Part shown: positions 1 through 6,716 of the stretch, piece after piece | How the letters are laid out: every line of letters begins with the position of its first letter | Numbering within the stretch: position 1 is the first letter of the stretch | Source: UBA1724 sp963632245 | Lineage (GTDB): Bacteria > Verrucomicrobiota > Lentisphaeria > Oligosphaerales > Oligosphaeraceae | DNA length: 22,920 nucleotides | Direction of reading: 5' to 3' | Assembly: GCA_963632245.1 (NCBI GenBank) | Contig: CAVGTF010000019.1 | Coordinates: forward strand, 1-22,920 | Program-made: the position numbers and the translations under genes | The notes under the pieces: generated by a model | The model's database searches: none | Told to the model about the DNA's origin: nothing | Seen by the model: only the letters and a program-made list of their open reading frames with translations

Positions 1-181
1 GAATCGGGGAGGGCGGTGGGGGAACTGCGGGATCCACGGCAGGCGGGGGATTGGAGGGCAGTTTCACGAAGCGGGTCTTGGGGGCGTCCTCGCCGAAGGA
101 GGCGGGGGTGGCGGGCTTCACATCGGAAACGGGGGAGAAGGGGGAGGCGGCAGGCGCCTTGCCGGTGGTTTCTTCGGACAT
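1..181 (-). CDS. N-terminus of an unidentified Pro/Ala-rich protein (partial, runs off the left edge)
   Basis: An open frame starts at the ATG at 181-179 and stays open for 60 codons to the window edge. A good Shine-Dalgarno (CAGGAG) lies about 8 nt upstream. The visible protein begins MSEETTGKAP and is low-complexity, rich in Pro, Ala and Ser, with a Pro run near residues 46-58. It has no signal peptide or membrane segment in the part seen, and no domain is recognisable. Around residue 34 it carries PKTRFVKL, which resembles the repeated PEKTR units at the start of the Ser/Thr kinase encoded just upstream (326-2269). That suggests, but does not prove, a kinase substrate or an FHA-binding tail. 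It follows the kinase gene by 144 nt and may have its own promoter. Confidence 0.7.
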   Translation of the reverse strand, partial: MSEETTGKAPAASPFSPVSDVKPATPASFGEDAPKTRFVKLPSNPPPAVDPAVPPPPSPI

Positions 182-229
182 CTCAGAGTCTCCTGAAAGA
201 TGGTTTTGCTAGGGGAAAGTTTGGCTGGA

Positions 230-257
230 AAAATAGTCCCTCTTCCTTGAATATCAA
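230..257 (-). promoter_or_regulatory. Candidate sigma70-like promoter for the left-edge gene
   Basis: On the minus strand TTGATA (257-252) is followed after 16 nt by TATTTT (235-230), about 50 nt upstream of the start codon at 181. The -35 box overlaps a small palindrome, CTTGA-TAT-TCAAG. The match is by eye only and the spacer is one base short of ideal. Confidence 0.3.
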
Positions 258-325
258 GCCATTTCCCAAAAGAATGGCGACGGTGTCAGGATTTGACGCA
301 AGTTTTCGAAAGGACGCCGTGTGTC

Positions 326-2269
326 CTAGAGCCGGGGAGTCTTTTCGTCTGCCATCTTGTCGGGATCCGCCACGCGTCCACGGACCTGCGCGATATCGGA
401 GAATCGGACGAGTGTGGAGTTGACGCGGGCGATGGTGAATTGTGCGTCAGGGACCGACAGATCTTTGTCGTAGTGGCAGATGGCCAGGGGGATTCCCTGG
501 TTCCAGACCACGAAGTATCCCGGCTGCATCTGGATGCGCAGCTCCACCACATTGCTGTTGGCGTCGGGGAAGTCCCGCGGGATTGCGATGGGCACGAAGG
601 CGTATCCGTCGGTGGGGTTCGGATTCTCCTTCACGGCATCCATCTGGATCACATTCTGGGTGTCGTCGCGGTAGCAGACGAGCCGCATGAGGAGCCGCTC
701 TTCGTCGCCGCGGGTATGGATATGCATGGTGGTGCCGCCGATATCCATCAGTTGGATTCCGACGCGGAGGTAGTCGCCGGGGCGGAGGGGCTCCTTCAGG
801 GTCAAGGGACCGGAGTTCGCGCCGCCCAACAGCGCGGATTCGTCTCCGTGGATCTCCTGCTGCCAGCTGAAGAGCGCACCGCTCCATTTTGCCAAATGCA
901 CATTCTCCTGCATGAGCTGCTGTTCGTAGCGGTCCAGCCAGGCCATGTATCCGTAGATTCCCAAGAAGACCAGCATTCCCACGGCGAGGGTGCCCAGGAA
1001 GAGCCGGTTGAGGAATTTCCGGTATCGCCGGGTGAGGAATCCCAGGGAGAAATTCGCCAAATAGGGCGCTTCCAGCCGCGCCAGGTCGTCCAGCAGATGG
1101 GGGTAGTCCTGGTAGCGCTCTTCCTGCTGGAGCATTCCCATCTTTTGAATTACGCGGGAGAGCTCCTGCGGCACGGGGGGCGCGGGGGCTGGCGGCACGG
1201 GCTTGGGAAGATCGATCTGGCTCTTGAGGTCTATGACCTCCTCCAGGGTCTTGCCGGGGAAGGGCGGTGCGCCGGTAAGCAGGTAATACGCGGTGGATGC
1301 CAGGGAGTAGATGTCGCTGCGGCAATCCACATTTTCGGGGAAGAGCGCCTGTTCCGGCGCCATGTAGAGGGGGCTTCCCACGATGGGCTTTTCGTCGAAG
1401 TCCAGTGCGGTGGTGCCCTCCAGGTCATCGGGATCGTCCACTTCGTCCAGGAAGAGCTCTCCCGGCGGCGCGGCAATGCCGAAATCGCAGAGGGCGATGC
1501 GGAATTCGGGGGATTCAAAGAGCTCCTCATAGGAGTCCGGCGGGCGGTTTTCGGAGAAGCCGAAGAGGAGGTTGTCGGGCTTCACGTCCCGGTGGGTGTA
1601 GCCCTTTTCGTATGCGTAGGAGAGGCCCTTCGCCGCCGCGTGGAGGACGATGGTCACATATTGCTGAGGCATAGGTCCCAGCAGCCGCACCAGCGTGCGG
1701 CCATTCAGGTGCCCCGGGATGTATTCCATGATCACGTAGGCGCCCTTCTGGGAGACAATAATATCGTGGCAGCCCACCAGATTCGGGTGGGAGAGCATCG
1801 CCATGATCTGCGCCTCTTTGCGCAATTTCGCAATGAAGCCCGGGTTGTTCGCCAGCTTCGGAGTCAGAACCTTCACCGCCACCTGGCGATTCAACGCATT
1901 CTGACGCGCCAAATACACGGTTCCCATGCCGCCTACGCCAATGACACCCTGAAGGGTACAGCCAGGGACCATCCGAGGCGGGACATCCGGCGGCAACGGC
2001 TTCACGGGACGCCACTGCGCTTCTCGAATCCGCAACAAGTGCTCCTTCAGGCGCTGGGCACGGTTCAGCTTCAGGTGCGATAACTCACTGCGGGTGACCA
2101 GCTGCGTGGTCTCTCCTAACTCCACCGCAGTCCGAGTCTGCTCCGGCTCCGCGGCGGAGAGGCGGGTCTTCTCGGGCTCGATCGCCATGCGGGTCTTCTC
2201 TGGCTCGGCGGAGAGGCGGGTGCGTTCGGGCTCCCTGGGGGCTTTCGGTTGTTCCGTCTGGGGGGTCAC
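326..2269 (-). CDS. Transmembrane Ser/Thr protein kinase (PknB/Hanks type) with N-terminal Thr-Arg repeats
   Basis: This 647-aa protein has a complete Hanks-type kinase domain at about residues 105-400. Visible motifs are a Gly loop GVGGMGTVYLA (111-121), the VAVK lysine 133, the alpha-C glutamate in KEAQ (152), HRDVKPDN (catalytic Asp 228), DFG (262-264) and APE (304-306). The DFG-APE segment is long and acidic. One membrane segment at about 423-444 places the kinase in the cytoplasm. The roughly 200-residue C-terminal region is extracytoplasmic, beta-rich and of unknown fold, perhaps a sensor. The first 55 residues hold four EPEKTR-like units (ERTR, EKTR, EKTR, EQTR) and then ETTQL, probable autophosphorylation or FHA-docking sites. 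The start is GTG with an AAGGA-type ribosome site, overlapping the upstream stop as GTGA. That implies translational coupling to the toroid-like protein. The substrate is unknown. Confidence 0.93.
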   Translation of the reverse strand: MTPQTEQPKAPREPERTRLSAEPEKTRMAIEPEKTRLSAAEPEQTRTAVELGETTQLVTRSELSHLKLNRAQRLKEHLLRIREAQWRPVKPLPPDVPPRMVPGCTLQGVIGVGGMGTVYLARQNALNRQVAVKVLTPKLANNPGFIAKLRKEAQIMAMLSHPNLVGCHDIIVSQKGAYVIMEYIPGHLNGRTLVRLLGPMPQQYVTIVLHAAAKGLSYAYEKGYTHRDVKPDNLLFGFSENRPPDSYEELFESPEFRIALCDFGIAAPPGELFLDEVDDPDDLEGTTALDFDEKPIVGSPLYMAPEQALFPENVDCRSDIYSLASTAYYLLTGAPPFPGKTLEEVIDLKSQIDLPKPVPPAPAPPVPQELSRVIQKMGMLQQEERYQDYPHLLDDLARLEAPYLANFSLGFLTRRYRKFLNRLFLGTLAVGMLVFLGIYGYMAWLDRYEQQLMQENVHLAKWSGALFSWQQEIHGDESALLGGANSGPLTLKEPLRPGDYLRVGIQLMDIGGTTMHIHTRGDEERLLMRLVCYRDDTQNVIQMDAVKENPNPTDGYAFVPIAIPRDFPDANSNVVELRIQMQPGYFVVWNQGIPLAICHYDKDLSVPDAQFTIARVNSTLVRFSDIAQVRGRVADPDKMADEKTPRL

Positions 2270-3708
2270 TTCTTTCCTTCGGGGAAGAGATATTCTGCGA
2301 CCATGAGCATGGCGTGGAGCTGGTGCTGGACCACGTCAATGCGGATATATCCGGTGTCCTGGGTGGAGGTGATTCCTCCGAATGCCTTCTGGGGCAGGGA
2401 GTTCCTGCGCGCGGCGAGGAAGGGATTGACATCCATGAAGGGACCTCCCACCTGCCAGGTCATCAGGCGCGTGAGGATCCGTTCGGCGGTTTCGCCCAGG
2501 AGCTTCGATTGCTTAGTATCGCCCGCAAGCCGCGCTACCTCCGCGGCGGCGATCAGGCCTTCCACGGCAAAGGCGGTATTGCCCTGGCGACTCTCCAGAC
2601 GGTGCGCGTAGAGCTGCCACCAGCTTAAGGACATGGCGCCCTTCCAGGCGATGTCGCGGGCGGCGGCGTCCTCGGGGAAGAGCCGCCACGCCTGGAGGCA
2701 CGCCATGACGCCCCACTGGTAGAAGCCGCGGCTTTCTTCCGCATTGCCATCCAGCGCAAAGGCATCAATGACGTATTTTTTCATGAGCGCCTCCAGGGAG
2801 AATCGGCAGCGCGCCTTCAGATCGTAGGGTTCCTGGAGGGCGGGGCGCGCCTGGTAGAAGAGTGCGGCAGTCATGCATGCCAAGAGCGACTCGCCGTCAA
2901 AATAGGAAGAGACCGGCGCGATGTCCTCGGGCAACCGCATGCCCCCCAATTCGTATTCCTCACGCCAGGAACCGCTGGGTAATTCCTGGAATTGCAGGAA
3001 TTTCAGGTTGTTCTCCAGCGCGCGCAGGAAGGGCTCCTGCTGCTTTTCGGTGAGATAGCGCTCCTGTCCCTCCAGGAAATCCATGAGGGAGAGGCAGAAG
3101 AGCGCAACGGTTCCGGTGCGGATCACGGGCTGTCCCTGGTAGGTGGTGGTGATCACATCGGCATCGGGGAGCCCCCGCTGCCCCCGCAGGAAGAAATCCA
3201 GTCCCAGGATGGCGCAACGGCGGGTGTCCTCGGTGAAACGGTAGCGGTTCAGGTTGCAGATGCCCCAGAGGGCGCCCGCCTGGCGCACTTGGTTGTCACT
3301 GTCGTCCTCCTCCTCGGAAATGAAATCGTAGGCATACCGGAAGTTCCCCTGGGAGGTCTGCTGGTTGACCAGATACATCCCCGCCGCATCAATGGCTTCC
3401 TCCAGCGCCTCCCGCGTCAGCGTCGGCAACGGCGCCTGGTGGCTCTTGAGCCAATTCTCCCGGTCGGCGTAGTGGTTCAGCTGCAACCGCCAGGGCGGCA
3501 AGGATTCCGCAGCGGGAACAACGGCTTCTTCTATCGCCACCACGGGCGCGGCCTTCTCTTCTGCCGCCGTTTCCGCTTCCGCCGCGGGCGCAATCGCCGC
3601 GGGCACCAGTGCGGGGGCGTTCTCCCCCGCGTCCTGTGCGCGCACGGTGGTGGCGTTGGGGGCGAGGAGCAGGAGTGCGATCAAGAGAAGGAGGAGCGCC
3701 TTAGGCAT
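2266..3708 (-). CDS. Exported alpha/alpha-toroid-like protein (terpene cyclase/prenyltransferase-like fold), function unknown
   Basis: This is a 480-aa protein. A hydrophobic Leu-rich signal peptide covers residues 1-25 with a likely cleavage after VRA, so it is exported. An Ala/Glu/Pro/Val-rich linker follows. From about residue 95 comes a helical region with conserved-looking patches: QGNFRYAYD, an acidic EEEDDSDN stretch followed by VRQAGALWGI, SSYFDGESLLA and GFYQWGV. This pattern fits the exported alpha/alpha-barrel proteins related to the prenyltransferase/squalene cyclase superfamily, though no DxDD cyclase signature is seen. Its stop codon overlaps the kinase start, so the two are probably co-translated. 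The protein may work with the kinase's outer domain. The specific function is not inferable. There is no clear Shine-Dalgarno; the leader is CCAGCCCACC. Confidence 0.75.
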   Translation of the reverse strand: MPKALLLLLIALLLLAPNATTVRAQDAGENAPALVPAAIAPAAEAETAAEEKAAPVVAIEEAVVPAAESLPPWRLQLNHYADRENWLKSHQAPLPTLTREALEEAIDAAGMYLVNQQTSQGNFRYAYDFISEEEDDSDNQVRQAGALWGICNLNRYRFTEDTRRCAILGLDFFLRGQRGLPDADVITTTYQGQPVIRTGTVALFCLSLMDFLEGQERYLTEKQQEPFLRALENNLKFLQFQELPSGSWREEYELGGMRLPEDIAPVSSYFDGESLLACMTAALFYQARPALQEPYDLKARCRFSLEALMKKYVIDAFALDGNAEESRGFYQWGVMACLQAWRLFPEDAAARDIAWKGAMSLSWWQLYAHRLESRQGNTAFAVEGLIAAAEVARLAGDTKQSKLLGETAERILTRLMTWQVGGPFMDVNPFLAARRNSLPQKAFGGITSTQDTGYIRIDVVQHQLHAMLMVAEYLFPEGKK

Positions 3709-3724
3709 GGTGGTGGGCTGGTTT

Positions 3725-4336
3725 TTATGCGTCGAAGTGTTCGATCATCTGGATGATCTGGGAGTATTCGGTCGCCACGGGGAAGTTGGGGAATTGCTGG
3801 CGGACCTTATCGGAGGGTCGGAAGAGGATACCCAGATCGGCCTCGGCGAGCATGGCAGTGTCGTTGAAGGAGTCTCCCATGGCGATCAGCTTGAAATTGA
3901 GCTGTTTGAAGGCCAGTGCGGCGTGGCGTTTGCCGTTGTTCTGGCGCATTTTGTAGCCAACCACATTGCCGTCGTCGTCCACTTCCAGGGTATTGCAGAA
4001 GAGTGTGGGGTCGTTGAGTTGCCGCATGAGGGGGCTGGCGAACTGGTAGAAGGTATCGGAGAGGATGACATTGGGGAATCGGGGTGCCAGCCAGTCCATG
4101 TATTCCTTGGCGCCGGGGAGGGGCTTCAGGGTGGCGATGACCTCCTGGATGTCCTGGAGCTTCAAGGAGTGCTCCTTCAGGATCTTCAGGCGGTAGCGCA
4201 TGAGCTCGTCGTAGTCGGCGACATCGCGGGTGGTCAGGCGCAATTCGGGAATGCCGGTCTTTTCGGCAAAGGCGATCCAGATCTCGGGGACCAGGACGCC
4301 TTCCAGGTCCATGGCCACAATGGTGGGAGTCTTCAT
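3725..4336 (-). CDS. thrH: Phosphoserine phosphatase / homoserine phosphotransferase (ThrH, HAD superfamily)
   Basis: This 203-aa protein has the typical length and sequence style of ThrH. The N-terminus reads VAMDLEGVLVPEIW, with catalytic Asp10 and the ThrH-type Glu12. Motif II is LSDT (Ser93) and a motif III Lys lies near residue 136 (NNGKR). Motif IV is GDSFND (154-159). ThrH enzymes dephosphorylate phosphoserine and can transfer phosphate to homoserine, linking serine and threonine synthesis. The gene starts with ATG 24 nt after the VWA gene stop and lies 16 nt before the toroid gene, so it is probably in the same transcript. Its leader is pyrimidine-rich and lacks a Shine-Dalgarno. The amino-acid role fits poorly with the envelope/kinase neighbours. 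A protein-phosphate target is only a speculation. Confidence 0.93.
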   Translation of the reverse strand: MKTPTIVAMDLEGVLVPEIWIAFAEKTGIPELRLTTRDVADYDELMRYRLKILKEHSLKLQDIQEVIATLKPLPGAKEYMDWLAPRFPNVILSDTFYQFASPLMRQLNDPTLFCNTLEVDDDGNVVGYKMRQNNGKRHAALAFKQLNFKLIAMGDSFNDTAMLAEADLGILFRPSDKVRQQFPNFPVATEYSQIIQMIEHFDA

Positions 4337-4360
4337 GAGAGTAGGGGAACTATGGGGATT

Positions 4361-6289
4361 TCAGTAGGGAGAAAGGATGGAATACTGCGCCTTGAGGGCC
4401 TCGACGCGCTGGCGGAGGCTCTGGCGCTCCGCGTCATTCTCGGTGAGGTTCATGCGGGAGAGCAGGAAGAGGATCTTCTGTCCGGCCCACTTGGTATGGA
4501 GGGTTTCGTCGCCCAGCGGACACTGGTCGATGCGGCGCTGGAAGAGGAGATCCCGGAGTTGTCCGGAGGCATCGCGTCCGGTGAGGGAGAGTGTGATGAC
4601 GGTATCGGGGCGCGCGTATCTGCCGAAGATGCGGAGGGTCTGGTTCCGATAGAGATTCGGCAGTGATTTGGGGAAGAGCTCATTGACGTCTGCACCGCTG
4701 GCGGCCGCATAGCGGAGGGAGGTCACGATGAGACCGGAGTGGTCGGAGTAGAAACGGACCATGTCGTCACGGATCTCGGCGGTGGTCTCGGAATGACACT
4801 GCTCGCCACGGTTCAGGTATCCCAGAAAATCCAGCAATTCCCGGTTCGCCTTGCGCTCGGCGCTGAAGGGGAAGATGGAGACATTTCCCGGATTGATGCC
4901 GCTGATCTGACGCAGGAAGGCGCTGGGCTCGTAGATGTTCACGGTGGACTGGCCATCCGTGAGCAGGAAGATGTTCAGGGGACGCGTGCGGTCGCCATTG
5001 GACTTCTTCACGAAGGGCGCCACGCCCCCAAAGACATCGGTCTTGCCGCCATGGGGCAACTCTTTCAGCTTCCGAGACGCCTCCTGGAGATTCGCCGCAT
5101 TGGCGGGGACGTATTCCGAGAAGATGGCATTCTGGCGGTCGTTGAAGGAGACCACATTGAAGCGGTCGGTGGGCGCCAACGCCGGCAGAATCTCCAGAAT
5201 CGACTGGCGGAATTTCTCGAATTTCGGAAGCGAGATGCTGGAGGAGCGGTCCAGGAGGAAGAGGACATCCTTGGAGATGTCGGGGAGGGTATCGCTGCCT
5301 TCGCCAGGCTGGATCTCCACCAGGAAGGTCCCTGCACTGCCGGCGGGATCGGGGCAATGGAAGAGCCGGACGGAGACGAATTGGTCCAGCGAGAGCGCCT
5401 TCTCCACGGGAGAACTCCCCGAGAGCGTCCGCGCAATGCCGCCACCCGCAGCGCCGTCTTCCAGAGAGGGCAGTCCTGCGGTGAGCTGCTCGGTGTCCAC
5501 GGGGATGGCGGAGAGGGATTCCTGGAGGGCGTCAATCTGCTCCTGCGTCAAAGAAAAATCGGGCCGGCTGCTCCGCAGCGCGATCTGCGTGGAGAAGGCG
5601 GCGGGGGGCGGACCCGCCAGGGGACCGGGCTCCGCCAGGCTCGGCAACGGGATCTCCGGGGGCACGAAGTCCCGCTCCACCTCGGGCAACATGGGGCGCC
5701 GGGAGTCCAGGAGCCGCTCGGCGGGGATCTTCTCCGCCTCCAGGGCGAAGATCTCCAGGGGCGGCGCAGTGATGGTCAGTGCCTCCTGGGGGAAATAGAG
5801 CGTGGAGGGCGCTGCGGGCGCCGCAGTCTCGGGAAGCGCCGCAGGTGCAGGCGCAGGCGCAGTGGGCGCCGCCAGCTGGTAGACCTCCACCGGCGCTTCC
5901 TGCTCGGCAAAGCCCTCCAGGATGTCACGCACCTCCTGCTGGCGACTCAATAGCTCCAATTGCTCGGGGGACTCCTCGCCGGAGAGCTCCTGGAACTCCG
6001 GGATGGTCATGTCCTCCAACGAAATCCAATCCGTCGGCGCCGGCTTCGAAGCCTCATCCGCAGACTTCTCCGGCTTCTGGCGGTCCTTCTCCTTCTCGGG
6101 AAGGCGCAATAACACATTTTTTCTCTCCAAAACGGGATTCTCCCGCTGGAGCACAGTCCCTAACGAACTACCAAGACTCACCTTCCCCGCACATAAAAAA
6201 AGCACCAGGTGCAATGCCAACGATAGCACACACGCCAAGAGGGCGAATGCGCGGGCAGTCTCAAGGTGCTTCCGGGGGAGGCTTTTCAT
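4361..6289 (-). CDS. Membrane-anchored von Willebrand factor A (VWA) domain protein
   Basis: I take the ATG at 6289 (642 aa). The frame stays open to a TTG at 6376, but that would run into the upstream gene. Residues 14-35 form one N-terminal membrane anchor. Residues 50-310 are Pro/Ala/Glu-rich and probably extended across the periplasm. A VWA domain follows, with a complete MIDAS: DxSxS as DRSSS (347-351), Thr417 in GGKTDVFGG and Asp445 in LLTDGQST. The last 60 residues (KWAGQKI..., LKAQYSILSPY) resemble the C-terminal part of VIT-VWA (inter-alpha-trypsin inhibitor heavy chain-like) proteins, although no VIT domain is seen. The role is likely metal-dependent protein binding at the envelope. 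Gaps are 70 nt to the nfu gene upstream and 24 nt to thrH. Confidence 0.82.
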   Translation of the reverse strand: MKSLPRKHLETARAFALLACVLSLALHLVLFLCAGKVSLGSSLGTVLQRENPVLERKNVLLRLPEKEKDRQKPEKSADEASKPAPTDWISLEDMTIPEFQELSGEESPEQLELLSRQQEVRDILEGFAEQEAPVEVYQLAAPTAPAPAPAALPETAAPAAPSTLYFPQEALTITAPPLEIFALEAEKIPAERLLDSRRPMLPEVERDFVPPEIPLPSLAEPGPLAGPPPAAFSTQIALRSSRPDFSLTQEQIDALQESLSAIPVDTEQLTAGLPSLEDGAAGGGIARTLSGSSPVEKALSLDQFVSVRLFHCPDPAGSAGTFLVEIQPGEGSDTLPDISKDVLFLLDRSSSISLPKFEKFRQSILEILPALAPTDRFNVVSFNDRQNAIFSEYVPANAANLQEASRKLKELPHGGKTDVFGGVAPFVKKSNGDRTRPLNIFLLTDGQSTVNIYEPSAFLRQISGINPGNVSIFPFSAERKANRELLDFLGYLNRGEQCHSETTAEIRDDMVRFYSDHSGLIVTSLRYAAASGADVNELFPKSLPNLYRNQTLRIFGRYARPDTVITLSLTGRDASGQLRDLLFQRRIDQCPLGDETLHTKWAGQKILFLLSRMNLTENDAERQSLRQRVEALKAQYSILSPY

Positions 6290-6359
6290 GGGGAGGTGAG
6301 GGGAGGGAGGAACGCCCCCGTTGGAGTCGCTCCTCCCCAGCGCGGTTCCACGCGACGAA

Positions 6360-6593
6360 CTAGTCGGCGTTCTCAACCACGATATCCTGGGAGACCTGCT
6401 CCTTCAGGATCCGCTCAATGCCGCCCTTCAGGGTCTGGCGGTGGTACGGGCAGCCCGCACAGTGACCCAATAGACGCACATTCACCTGGCTGCCCTGAAT
6501 GCCCACAAGCTCCACATCGCCGCCATCGGCCTGAAGGTTGGGACGCAAGGACTCCAGGACTTCCTTCACTTTGGTTTCCTGTTCGCTTGTCAT
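6360..6593 (-). CDS. NifU C-terminal-domain protein (Nfu-type Fe-S scaffold/carrier)
   Basis: This 77-aa protein consists only of the NifU C-terminal domain. The hallmark is CAGCPY (CxxC, residues 45-48), preceded by ADGGDVELVGI, a strongly conserved stretch of this family. Two such Cys pairs bridge a labile Fe-S cluster in a dimer, which is delivered to apo-proteins. It could serve the TtcA-like domain of 9529-10839, which in known relatives binds a 4Fe-4S cluster. An AAGGAG ribosome site lies 11 nt before the ATG. The gene is separated from valS by 123 nt containing a hairpin. Confidence 0.93.
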   Translation of the reverse strand: MTSEQETKVKEVLESLRPNLQADGGDVELVGIQGSQVNVRLLGHCAGCPYHRQTLKGGIERILKEQVSQDIVVENAD

Positions 6594-6654
6594 TGTAGTT
6601 GTATCTCCTTGGGGTGGAAGGGGGTATGTTGTTATGGAAAACAGGGTTTCCGCA

Positions 6655-6686
6655 AGGGGAAAAAGGAGGTGACTCCCCTTTCCCCT
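6655..6686 (-). terminator. Hairpin downstream of valS, possible terminator
   Basis: On the minus strand a 14-bp stem (two G-U pairs) closes a TCAC loop: AGGGGAAAGGGGAG pairs with CTCCTTTTTCCCCT. It lies 30 nt after the valS stop and before nfu. The T-rich sequence after the stem is weak (TGCGGAAACCCTGTTTTCC), so termination may be partial. On the plus strand a T7 run follows nine bases after the stem. Confidence 0.4.
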
Positions 6687-6716
6687 GCGGCGGGATTTTT
6701 TTCGGGTGGTGGTGTT

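Noticed and set aside
293..2083. A 596-codon open frame on the plus strand opposite the kinase
   Set aside because: It is the antisense shadow of a high-GC gene. The minus strand carries all Hanks kinase motifs and the plus-strand product is a low-complexity His/Val/Gly/Gln mix.
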